Shown: one piece after another, positions 8,199 through 16,125 of the stretch
Layout: each line of letters opens with the position of its first letter
Numbering within the stretch: position 1 is the first letter of the stretch
Assembly (NCBI GenBank): GCA_016713535.1
Contig: JADJOY010000026.1
Coordinates: forward strand, 1-31,364
Direction of reading: 5' to 3'
Source of the DNA: Deltaproteobacteria bacterium
GTDB taxonomy: Bacteria; JADJOY01
DNA: 31,364 nt
Notes under the pieces: generated by a model
Told to the model about the DNA's origin: nothing
The model's database searches: none
The model's input: the letters and a program-made list of their open reading frames with translations, nothing else
Position numbers and translations under genes: made by a program

Positions 8199-9845
8199 AT
8201 GCTCAAGGCTCTCTTCTTCATCGCTCTCGCTTGGCTTGCTGTTGCTCCGGTGCGCAAGCGGGCCAATGGCGAGCCTCTCTTGGCGCTCCAGTACCTCGCA
8301 ACAGGATGGGCAAAGGCTGTCCATCCCGGTGTCGACCCGATGTTCGACCGCCTCGCGCGTACGTGGCCGGTCCTCCTACCAGTCACGTTTCTCGCAGCGC
8401 TCTCCTACGCGCGCGCCTCGTATGGCGTCTTGACCGGAGATGGTTTCGCCTGGATCGAACAGGCGCGACGCCTCGATCTCCGCGACCTCACGACGTTCGT
8501 ACATCCGTTCTACAACTTTGGCTGGCCCGGCGTACTGCGACTGGGCCTTGAGCTCGGCTATGACGAGCTGACGACCGCTCGGGTCGCAGCGTCGTGCTTC
8601 GCGGTCGTCGCAGTCCTCTTCGCCTGCCTGATCACACGTTGGGCCGCACCCTCTCGAATCTTCGTCTGCGCCGGGCTCGCCATCGCGCCGGTGATCTCGT
8701 CCTACGCGGCACTCGGGAGCACCGACCTACCCGCCGCAGCCTTACAGCTTGGGGCGGTCTGGTTCGCCCTGGGCCGACGGAGATGTTCCGCCCTGGCTGG
8801 CGGGTTGCTCCTTGGCCTCGGCTTCCTGTTTCGGCACCAATCGCTCGTCCTCGCACTGCCGCTTGCAGCCATCATCACGGCTCGGCACACGAACCGACGC
8901 GTCCGTCTGGCGCTGTTCTCCCTCGGCCTGCTCGCGGGTTCCGCACCCCAGCTCACCGCCAATACTCTCGTCACAGGCAACCCGCTCTGGAGCGAGCAAT
9001 CCAAGAATGTTCTATTTGGTATTAACGGTGGAGGCACCATTCGAGACTGGGGTCTCTTTCCCACCGGTCCAGCACCAAGCCTCTTGACACTTCTACGCAC
9101 GCCTCAGCTTCTCACGCATTGGTTTCGTGAGATACGTGGGGTCCAGGGGCTCACGGTCACGAGCTGCGTTGTAGTCGCGAGCTTGGCCCTTCCGCAAGGC
9201 CGCAAACGACGATTCGTGCTAACCGGCCTCGGCGCCCTCTACTGCCTACCGCTTGCGGTAGCGTGGATCGAACCCCGATTCGTCCTAGTTGCGACCGCTG
9301 CAACGAGCTTCATCGATGGGTACTGGATCGCCACGCTGGCCGCTGCTGTCGAGGCGTCACTACTGACCCTGCTTCGGCTTCCTATTCCTATGCACCGGGT
9401 CGCTGATCTGTTTCTCGTTGCAGTAGTGTTGGGCAACGCCGTTCGCCCGATTCTGGCCCCTCCTGCTGACCCCAAGGCCTCGCTGTACGATGCCGTGAGT
9501 GCGTGCCTGTCGAAGGCCGATGTCACCAATCCAGGGTCGGTTCTCACGTTCAGTCCAGTACAAACCGACATCAAGCAAGCTGGCCAGTTCCAGCGGTTTA
9601 CAACTCCCATCGCTTCAGAACCGAACCAATCGATCGAACTAGCAAACAATCCCGCGATCACCACCGTGCTGGTCGACGAAGAGTTCTTGCCGTCGGACAG
9701 GACACTCCGGGCCGCGATTCACGCTGTGCTTGCGAGCCGGTTTCGCGAATCCTGCTCGGCTCATTCTGCTGACAACGAACTTCATGTCGCAGTCTTGACA
9801 CTCAACGCGGCTTCGCCGCGTCCCCCAGCCGGAGGTCCGGAGTGA
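8199..9845 (+). CDS. Multi-pass membrane glycosyltransferase, GT-C (GT39/ArnT-like) type
   Basis: The 548-residue product has about 11 hydrophobic segments, starting with LKALFFIALAWLAVAPV. An early loop, TGDGFAWIEQARRLD then FVHPFYNFGWPGVLRLG, occupies the place of the acidic catalytic loop of polyprenyl-phosphate sugar transferases. The soluble C-terminal part (after about residue 425) has no recognised domain. GT-C enzymes sit in the inner membrane and transfer sugars from lipid-linked donors to proteins or lipids on the periplasmic side. The frame is intact throughout, unlike most genes to the left. Codon third positions are visibly less GC-biased than in flanking core genes, suggesting transfer. 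Its stop overlaps the next gene's GTG by four bases, so the two are translationally coupled and the surface protein is a plausible substrate. Start ATG 8199 is chosen because the hydrophobic N-terminus begins there. The exact family is an inference. Confidence 0.7.
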   Translation: MLKALFFIALAWLAVAPVRKRANGEPLLALQYLATGWAKAVHPGVDPMFDRLARTWPVLLPVTFLAALSYARASYGVLTGDGFAWIEQARRLDLRDLTTFVHPFYNFGWPGVLRLGLELGYDELTTARVAASCFAVVAVLFACLITRWAAPSRIFVCAGLAIAPVISSYAALGSTDLPAAALQLGAVWFALGRRRCSALAGGLLLGLGFLFRHQSLVLALPLAAIITARHTNRRVRLALFSLGLLAGSAPQLTANTLVTGNPLWSEQSKNVLFGINGGGTIRDWGLFPTGPAPSLLTLLRTPQLLTHWFREIRGVQGLTVTSCVVVASLALPQGRKRRFVLTGLGALYCLPLAVAWIEPRFVLVATAATSFIDGYWIATLAAAVEASLLTLLRLPIPMHRVADLFLVAVVLGNAVRPILAPPADPKASLYDAVSACLSKADVTNPGSVLTFSPVQTDIKQAGQFQRFTTPIASEPNQSIELANNPAITTVLVDEEFLPSDRTLRAAIHAVLASRFRESCSAHSADNELHVAVLTLNAASPRPPAGGPE

Positions 9846-12800
9846 TTGATCTTCGTTCGGTGGCCTTGTCAGCCTTGTTCATGATCAGCCTGACTCTTTC
9901 GGAGGCCACCGCTAGGGCAGCCGACATCACGGTCAACAGCTGTGATGATGTTGAGAGTGGATCGTGCGATGCGATTCACTGCAGCCTCCGCGAGGCTATC
10001 GCGCTAGCCGAGAGTAGCCCGGGGGCCGACTCGATCGCCTACAGTGGCCCGGAGTGCACGCTTTCCGTGGCAAGGCGATTCGATTTGGTCTCCTCTGATA
10101 CTTCAATAGAGGGGAATTCGCTGCTCAGCATCAATGCATCGGCTATCGGCGCCACCGATATCGCCATAATCGTTCAGGCTTCTGCTGATCGAACAACGAT
10201 CAAGAATTTAAGCATTTCTGGTCCGGCACCACTAGAGGTTCTGTCCGCGGGTTCGACCGTTCAGAACGTCAGCCTGTCCTGCAATGGTTTAGGCAGTCTG
10301 GTTGTGGCCGGATCGGGCAACTTGATCGCGAACACCCGATTGCTCGGGTGTGGGGCGTTCGATGCTGGAGCCGGGAATACGTGGGATGGGATCAACGGAC
10401 CAGCCGCGAGGTTCGAGGCACACGGTTCGGCTGGACTGACGATCCAGAACAGCTCGATCGGATCGGTAGCTCTAGGGCCGAATGGGTCAGGATCGACAGA
10501 TACGAGCTTGCGTCATACATCGTTTGCCGGACTCTTGGCGGGAGTCGAGGGCATCACTCAGGGCTTGGTCGTCGAGGGCGGCAGTTGCGATTTGTCAGCG
10601 AGGGGATCCTGCCTCCTTCTCGCCGCAGGCACACGCGACGCCCGGATCGGCGGCTGCGGACCTGGCCAGGCTGTATCGATCGCTGCGATCGACGCAGGTG
10701 TCGGTGTCGGGGGATCCGCCGAGCGTGTCTCCGTTCTTTGCAACAACATTGGTGCGCAGGGTGTGGGAATCGACGTTCGTACTGATGGTACGGGAACTCC
10801 CAGTGTCGTTCGACTCGAATCGAATACGGTCTCCGCTGGGCGGATTGGAGTCCAGATAGTCGGCGCGACCCCGCTCGCCGTGGGAAATACGGTTAATGGC
10901 TCGCAAGCCGGTATCGCCGTCACTCCTTACACCGGCACCGATCGCTCCTACGCCGGTCTCGGCGATGACGTGGCAGCCACGCCGACGATCACGGGGGAAC
11001 ACGATCCGCGATTCGGCGATCGGGATCTTCCACCAGGACGCGCTGAGCGCGAACTTCGCAACGCTGCGCGCGGACAACACGTTCACCAACGTCACCCAGG
11101 CCGAGGTCGAGGCGATCTGGCCGTTCGGGGTGCGGGTGCTCGACGCGCAGGGACAGCCGGTCGAGAACGCGGACGTGGCGGTTCGCGATCGCGATGGCGT
11201 CACGCTCGCCGGGTACAGGACGCGGGCCGACGGCTTCCTCAACACGGGCTTCGACCAGCAGAACCTGCAGAGCTGGGAGGCAAGGTTCCCGGCTTATCTG
11301 GACGGCGCGCGCACGCCGTTCACGATCGAGGCCGCGGGCGAGGTCGCGAACGGTGCGAAGCGCGTCGCCGCGTCGGGCAGCTTGGTCGTCGAGCTCGACG
11401 GCTCCGCGCAAAGCAAACCAAGCCCAGACGACGGCCTGCCCTGGTGCGTCGACACCGACGGAGGCTTGTGCCGCGAGTACCTGGCCGAGGTCACGCTCAA
11501 CTCCAGCCCACCCGCGAACCCGCCACCCACGATCGACATCACGCTGCCCGAGCCGGGGACGCGGGTCGAGATGGGTCAGCCGGTCGAGCTGCGCGCCAAC
11601 GTCACGGACGCCGAGGAGCCCGGCCTCGACCGCCTCACGCTGCGCTGGACGTCGGACCGCGACGGGGTGCTTTACGAGGGGCCGGCGGGATCGCCGGGCC
11701 GGCTCGTGAACGGCCCGACGACCTTCACCACGAGCAACCTGTCGGTGGGCGCGCACCAGCTCACCGCGACGATCACCGACTCGGCCAATGCCTCGGCGGT
11801 GGACACCACGAGCATCACGGTGGTCGACATGACCGACACGTCGTGCGCGACCGCGCCGACCGTCGCGATCGAGGCCCCGGCCAACGACGCTACGTTTGCC
11901 GCCGGCACTCCAGTCGAGTTCGGGGTCCGGATCGGGACGGCTCGCCGCCGCCCGACAGCCTGACACTCACGGTCCGCTCCGACGTCGATGGGCTGCTCTA
12001 CCAGCAGGCGGGGCTCGCGTCGGGCGTGCAGCGCTTCACGGTGCCGTCCCTCTCGACCGGCGCGAACCGCATCGTCGCCACGGTCGCCGACACCTGCCCC
12101 ACGCCCACCGAGGTCCGCGACTCGGTCCTGGTGCGGGTCGTTTCACCCGGCCAGCCGGCCTGCGACGAGCCGCCGCGGGTCACGCTCACGTCGCCGGAAG
12201 AGGGCGCCGTCTTCGATCGGGGCGCGCTCGTGCACCTGGTCGCGAGCCTGAGCGACCCGGATCTCCCCGAGGACGCGCTCGACTTCCAGCTCACGTCGAG
12301 CATCGACGGGTTGCTGGTCGAGCGCTCGAACGTCGGCGCCGGTGCGCAGGTGCTCGACACCACCGAGCTCTCGGTCGGCGTCCACACGATCACCGCCGGG
12401 GTCAGCGACGCGTGCGATCCGGCCGGCCGCGACGCCGACACGCTCACCCTGCGCATCCGCGAGCCGCTCACCGACTGCGACGCCGACGGCACACCGGACG
12501 GAGCCGAGAAAGACACCGACGGCGACGGCACTCCCGACGACTGCGACAACTGCCCGGCGGGTGCGAGCTTCTCGCAGGCCGACGGCGACGGCGATGGCGT
12601 GGGCGACATGTGCGACAACTGCCCGAAGGTCGCCAACGCCGATCAGCTCGACACCGACGGCAACGGCGTGGGCGACGCGTGCCCGGGCTCGGTGCCGCCG
12701 CCGCCCAACCACTGCCCCACCACGCGCCCCTGCATGCCGGAGGATCTCGACTGCAAGATCGACGGCACCTGCGAGCCGAAGCCGCCCTACGGCGGCGAGG

Positions 12801-13219
12801 TCCCCGAGCAGTGGTTCCAGAAGGCGAGCGACGCGTTCCTGCTCGAGCTCGCCGCCGACGATCCCGAAGCACTCAACACCCTGCTCGCGATCCTCACCGA
12901 GACCAACCGCGAGGGCGACATCCTCGCGGTCGAGGATCGCAACCGGCTGCGCGAGATCATCGAGAGCCTGCTCACCCAGCTCTGGCCCGCCGAGGTCCCG
13001 CTGGTGAAGGACCTGCTCGGCTTCGAGAGCGTGGACAGCGGCGGCCCACCCGTCCCCCCGAACCACCCGCACAGCGGCGGCGGGTTCTCGTGCAGCGTGG
13101 CGCCGGCGGCGGGAGCGGCGCGTTCCGCGGAACGCGGCGCCAGCCGAGCGCTCGAGCTGGCCCCGATCGCCGTCGCCCTTGCCGCGGCCGCTTGGATGCG
13201 ATCGAGGCGACGGCGCTAG
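9842..13219 (+). CDS. Large secreted beta-helix / Ig-like / TSP3 surface protein with C-terminal anchoring signal
   Basis: About 1125 residues once two indels are corrected. Order: signal peptide (VALSALFMISLTLSEATARA, residues 7-26); a CSLREAI motif near residue 46 that caps right-handed parallel beta-helices; a beta-helix of about 330 residues; two to three Ig/cadherin-like repeats (PPTIDITLPEPGTRV, PRVTLTSPEEGAVF, SVGVHTITAGVSD); thrombospondin type 3 calcium repeats around residues 877-950 (DTDGDGTPDDCDNC); an alpha-helical spacer; GGGFSCSVAP, a hydrophobic helix and a terminal RRRR. That last tripartite end resembles MYXO-CTERM-like sorting signals, which lead to processing and cell-surface display. 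Frame changes sit near 10995 (GGGGG run) and 11940, with all pieces otherwise open. The first 1.2 kb is less GC-biased than the rest. Start GTG 9842 overlaps the glycosyltransferase stop. Confidence 0.85.
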   Translation: MIDLRSVALSALFMISLTLSEATARAADITVNSCDDVESGSCDAIHCSLREAIALAESSPGADSIAYSGPECTLSVARRFDLVSSDTSIEGNSLLSINASAIGATDIAIIVQASADRTTIKNLSISGPAPLEVLSAGSTVQNVSLSCNGLGSLVVAGSGNLIANTRLLGCGAFDAGAGNTWDGINGPAARFEAHGSAGLTIQNSSIGSVALGPNGSGSTDTSLRHTSFAGLLAGVEGITQGLVVEGGSCDLSARGSCLLLAAGTRDARIGGCGPGQAVSIAAIDAGVGVGGSAERVSVLCNNIGAQGVGIDVRTDGTGTPSVVRLESNTVSAGRIGVQIVGATPLAVGNTVNGSQAGIAVTPYTGTDRSYAGLGDDVAATPTITGEHDPRFGDRDLPPGRAERELRNAARGQHVHQRHPGRGRGDLAVRGAGARRAGTAGRERGRGGSRSRWRHARRVQDAGRRLPQHGLRPAEPAELGGKVPGLSGRRAHAVHDRGRGRGRERCEARRRVGQLGRRARRLRAKQTKPRRRPALVRRHRRRLVPRVPGRGHAQLQPTREPATHDRHHAARAGDAGRDGSAGRAARQRHGRRGARPRPPHAALDVGPRRGALRGAGGIAGPARERPDDLHHEQPVGGRAPAHRDDHRLGQCLGGGHHEHHGGRHDRHVVRDRADRRDRGPGQRRYVCRRHSSRVRGPDRDGSPPPDSLTLTVRSDVDGLLYQQAGLASGVQRFTVPSLSTGANRIVATVADTCPTPTEVRDSVLVRVVSPGQPACDEPPRVTLTSPEEGAVFDRGALVHLVASLSDPDLPEDALDFQLTSSIDGLLVERSNVGAGAQVLDTTELSVGVHTITAGVSDACDPAGRDADTLTLRIREPLTDCDADGTPDGAEKDTDGDGTPDDCDNCPAGASFSQADGDGDGVGDMCDNCPKVANADQLDTDGNGVGDACPGSVPPPPNHCPTTRPCMPEDLDCKIDGTCEPKPPYGGEVPEQWFQKASDAFLLELAADDPEALNTLLAILTETNREGDILAVEDRNRLREIIESLLTQLWPAEVPLVKDLLGFESVDSGGPPVPPNHPHSGGGFSCSVAPAAGAARSAERGASRALELAPIAVALAAAAWMRSRRRR

Positions 13220-13372
13220 CGCCCGTTCGTGGCGCTCGGCCGCCGACGGAGCGGCGGCGCTCCAGGGGGCGGGGGTGGCGCGCCAGGGATGGCGCGCCGG
13301 GTTCCAGACGAGCCCCCGAACCGCAAGGGGCCGGGGGGAGGGGCGCGCCGACGACTGGGTCGACGCAGACGA

Positions 13373-13391
13373 AGTAAGATGGCATCTTACT
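13373..13391. promoter_or_regulatory. Operator palindrome upstream of vapB2
   Basis: AGTAAGAT and ATCTTACT are perfect 8-bp reverse complements around GGC, ending 4 bp before the antitoxin ATG at 13396. TAAGAT within the left arm also resembles a -10 box, which would put the transcription start at or next to the ATG. Autoregulation by the VapB-VapC complex is the likely function. Confidence 0.65.
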
Positions 13392-13395
13392 CAGC

Positions 13396-13626
13396 ATGAA
13401 GACCACCGTCTCGACCAAAGGACAGTTCGTGTTCCCCGCCGAAATCCGGCGCCTCGATGGGATCGAACCCGGTCAAGAGTTCGACATCGAGCGGATCGAG
13501 CGAGGGGAGTACCGCCTCGTGCGCCGCGAACCGCCGCGCAACGAGGGGCTCGTCGACTGGCTGCTCGCCTGCCCGGTGAAGGACTTCTTCGTTCCGATCG
13601 CGTCGGAGTCGACGGACTCCCTGTGA
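13396..13626 (+). CDS. vapB: AbrB/SpoVT-type antitoxin (VapB)
   Basis: The 76-residue product begins MKTTVSTKGQFVFPAEIRR, the swapped-hairpin AbrB/MazE DNA-binding domain with its typical TxxTKGQxxxPxxIR pattern. GIEPGQEFDIERIERGEYRL completes the barrel. The C-terminal half, GLVDWLLACPVKDFFVPI, is the amphipathic toxin-binding tail typical of VapB partners of FitB-like VapC toxins. The DNA-binding fold differs from the ribbon-helix-helix antitoxin at 5766, so the two modules are not recent duplicates. The frame is intact, and the stop overlaps the toxin GTG by four bases. Confidence 0.9.
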   Translation: MKTTVSTKGQFVFPAEIRRLDGIEPGQEFDIERIERGEYRLVRREPPRNEGLVDWLLACPVKDFFVPIASESTDSL

Positions 13627-14031
13627 CCTACCTCGTCGATGCGAACGTCCTGAGCGAGGTGACCAAGGCGAAGCCGGAACCCCGCGTGGTCGAGTGGCTG
13701 CAGGCGAACGAACGCGATCTGGTGGTCGACCCGATCATCGTCGGCGAGATCCGGTTCGGCATTCATCTGCTGCCTCGGGGGCGACGCCGTGAGCGGCTCG
13801 AGCGGTGGTTCGGTGAGGGGGATCGCGCGCATCCACTGCGTCCCCTGGGATTTCGAGACTGGGCTTCGATGGTCGCAACTGCTCGCGGACTTGAGAGCCG
13901 CGGGGCTAGCCATGCTGATCAAGGACAGCATGATCGCCGCGACTGCGCTGAAGCACGGGTTCACGGTCGTGACTCGAAACGGCCGTGACTTCGACAAGGC
14001 TGGAGTCGCGATCTTCGACCCGTTCGGCTAG
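13623..14031 (+). CDS. vapC: VapC-type PIN-domain toxin, one frameshift
   Basis: From GTG 13623 the product starts VTYLVDANVLSEVTKAKPEP (first catalytic Asp) and continues VEWLQANERDLVVDPIIVGE, IRFGIHLLPRGRRRERLERW. After an indel in the GGGGG run near 13816 it resumes IHCVPWDFETGLRWSQLLAD, LRAAGLAMLIKDSMIAATAL, KHGFTVVTRNGRDFDKAGV and ends DPFG. The acidic residues in DANVLSE, GEIRFG, KDSMIAATAL and RDF match the PIN nuclease quartet. Length (about 136 residues) is normal for VapC. Only one indel breaks it, so the native gene is probably intact. It is expected to cleave RNA when the antitoxin is degraded. Confidence 0.87.
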
Positions 14032-14120
14032 CTCGGCACACGGAGTCGGTTTCAGGTTGGCACGCAGGCTCCGACGCACGGTTGGCGCCGGTGGGCTTCG
14101 CTCGCCGTTGCGCGAGAGCC

Positions 14121-14238
14121 GCCAACCCCGACCAACTCGACACCGACGGAACGGCGTGGGCGACGCGAGCCCGGGCTCGGTACCGCCGCCGCCCCCCCTG
14201 CCTCGCCGCGGACGAAGCGTCGGCGCTCCAGGGGGCGC
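14121..14238 (+). pseudogene. Scar: TSP3 repeat and downstream fragment of the surface protein gene
   Basis: Positions 14121-14198 align with 12633-12711 with about six mismatches and one missing base (GCCAAC.CCGA.CA.CTCGAC through CCCGGGCTCGGT.CCGCCG). They encode the end of a thrombospondin type 3 repeat (ANADQLDTDGNGVGDACPGS in the intact copy). Positions 14218-14238 then match GGCGGCGCTCCAGGGGGCG found at about 13251, downstream of the intact gene. The fragment therefore joins two parts of the surface-protein locus with roughly 540 bp missing between them. It has no start codon and is not expected to be expressed. Confidence 0.75.
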
Positions 14239-14393
14239 GGCCAGCGCCGGGTCGGCGGGAGTTGGGGCAGAGGCGCGAGTCGTTACAACGCGCTATCGAA
14301 ATCCATCACAGATCGCCATATGAAATCATCACTTTACGCCATGGAATTCAGTAACAACTTGCTTTCCAAGCAAACCGGGGCCCCCACGAAATA

Positions 14394-14428
14394 GGCCGTT
14401 TTCGGCCCCTTGGGGCCGCGAAACGGCC
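14394..14428 (-). terminator. Hairpin downstream of the pectate-lyase-like gene
   Basis: GGCCGTTTTCGGCCCC and GGGGCCGCGAAACGGCC pair around TT with one or two bulged bases, starting 23 bp past the stop at 14451 (minus strand). A strong stem without a clear T tract on either side; it may act in both directions. Confidence 0.6.
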
Positions 14429-14450
14429 CGGAATCGCCGCTCGGGGCGCT

Positions 14451-15845
14451 TCAGCCGAGCGGGATGACGCTGCCGGGGTCGATGAGCCACTGCAGGTAGA
14501 GCTCGAGCGCGGTGTAGCCGTCCTGCCCGACGAGGTTGTTGGAAGGCGTCGCGGGGTCGGTGCCGTACCAGGTCTCCCAGGTGTCGGGCAGGCCGTCGAG
14601 GTCGGTGTCGAGCGGCGCCGCGCCTCCGGCGATCGCGGGCCAGGCAGGCACGCTCTCCTTGATCGAGCCCTGGGTGCCGTAGCTCTGGAGCTCGGCGATG
14701 AAGCGCTGATCGGCGGCGTCGCGGTTCCAGGGGCGGGCGCCGGCGTCGGCGATGATGGTGGCGAGCGCCGCGCCCGCGGTCTGCACGGCGCCGATCTGCG
14801 CCCACGGCTCCACCGCGATCGGGCTGGCGGCCGGGTCGCTGCCCTGGGTGTTGGCGGTGGTCGCGGCCACCGCGTCGAGGCTGCCGTTGGCGTTGCCGTC
14901 GAGGAGGTTGCCGCTCAGGTGGAGGGTGTCGCCACCGCTGCCGGCGCGCAGCACGGTGTTCTGGTAGTTGCCGGCGGCGTCGCAGCCGGTGCCGGCGGTG
15001 CTCGGCCCGGCGATGTGGACGTTCGCCACCATGTTCCAGTTGGCGGTCTCGTTGTCGGTGATCGTCGACTGGGTGCCCCAGTCGGCCATGTGGCCCCAGT
15101 TGTAGACGACGTTGTTGACCAGCTCGAGGAGCATCGGCTGGCCGTTCTGCGACGCCGCGCGCGGCGTGCGGCCGAGCTGGTTCAGGTAGAGGTTCCGCCA
15201 CAGGGTGATGCGGCCGCCGCCCGGGGTCTCCGAGTTCACCAGGCTGCCGTACTGGTGGGTGTCCTTGAGGCCTTCGGCGATGATCGAGTTCTGCACGGTG
15301 ACGTTGGTGACGTCGCCGGTCACCGAGAGCGTCTCGTCCTTGCCCCACGAGGCGGAGACGTGGTCGAGGATGACGTCGTGGGAGTCGGAGATCGCCACGG
15401 CGTCACGCTCGTTGCCGGTGTCGTCGCCGTAGCGCACCCGGATGTGGCGGACGATGACGTGGCTCGAGCCGTTCTTGATCTGCAGCGCGGCGCCGCGGAT
15501 CAGGATGCCGTCGCCGGGCGCGGTCTGGCCGGCGATGGTCAGGTTCGACTTGCCGCTCACCGGCAGCGGGTCGCTCGCGCGGAGGGTGCCGCCGACCGCG
15601 AACACGATCGTGCGCGGCGTGGCGCCAGCGGTCGCGATCGCGTCGCGCAGCGAGCCCGCTCCCGAGTCGCTCAGGTTGGTGACGGTGTAGACCTCACCGC
15701 CGCGCCCGCCGGCGGCGAGCGAGCCGTAGCCCTCGGCGCCGTAGAACGCCTTCATCTGCGCGGCGGCGGGGCGCGCGGCCACCCCGCCGAGCACCACCAG
15801 CAGCCCCGCTGCACATCCCGCCACCCGCGTCGCTGATCGCCTCAT
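14451..15845 (-). CDS. Secreted pectate-lyase-like (PL1) protein
   Basis: The 464-residue product starts MRRSATRVAGCAAGLLVVLG and has a signal peptide ending near ARPAAAQ. It continues MKAFYGAEGYGSLAAGGRGG, VYTVTNLSDSGAGSLRDAI, FAVGGTLRASDPL, LTIAGQTAPGDGILIRG, HVIVRHIRVRYGDD, DAVAISDSHDVILDHVSASW and LWRNLYLNQLGRTPR, the core of the PL1 right-handed beta-helix. PL1 enzymes cleave polygalacturonate by beta-elimination in the periplasm or outside the cell; the related bacterial set to which this belongs is poorly characterised, so substrate is unknown. The C-terminus has a calcium-binding TSP3/EF-like loop (DTDLDGLPDTWETW). AAGGAG at 15854-15859 is 8 bp before the ATG. The frame is intact, codon use is strongly GC-biased, and a terminator hairpin follows. 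Confidence 0.88.
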   Translation of the reverse strand: MRRSATRVAGCAAGLLVVLGGVAARPAAAQMKAFYGAEGYGSLAAGGRGGEVYTVTNLSDSGAGSLRDAIATAGATPRTIVFAVGGTLRASDPLPVSGKSNLTIAGQTAPGDGILIRGAALQIKNGSSHVIVRHIRVRYGDDTGNERDAVAISDSHDVILDHVSASWGKDETLSVTGDVTNVTVQNSIIAEGLKDTHQYGSLVNSETPGGGRITLWRNLYLNQLGRTPRAASQNGQPMLLELVNNVVYNWGHMADWGTQSTITDNETANWNMVANVHIAGPSTAGTGCDAAGNYQNTVLRAGSGGDTLHLSGNLLDGNANGSLDAVAATTANTQGSDPAASPIAVEPWAQIGAVQTAGAALATIIADAGARPWNRDAADQRFIAELQSYGTQGSIKESVPAWPAIAGGAAPLDTDLDGLPDTWETWYGTDPATPSNNLVGQDGYTALELYLQWLIDPGSVIPLG

Positions 15846-16125
15846 CCGGTTCGCTCCTTCCCTTCGATCTTGCACCGCGCGCCCGGCGGAAAGCCACGCG
15901 CCGGACACGCCTGCGCTCGGCACCGGCCATGCACTGGTTTCGCGCGCGGGGTGGCGAGCCCGCGGCGTCGGCAACATCCTTGACGGACCGCGGTCCCCTC
16001 CCGCCGGAAGCGAGTGGGGCCATGAAGACGTCATCTCGGTCGATTGCAGCGAAGGCGGCGCGGCGCGGCGGCGAAGCGAGCTCGTCCCGCGTAAACGCGC
16101 CGTACGGAAGTCCTGACGGGGCGCG

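Larger units (their letters stand above)
14032..14450. other. Spacer between vapC2 and the pectate-lyase gene
   Basis: The 419-bp gap holds a TSP3-type scar (14121-14238) and a hairpin (14394-14428), described separately. The remaining sequence, 14239-14393, is less GC-rich around 14280-14370 and contains no open frame or motif I recognise. Confidence 0.5.
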
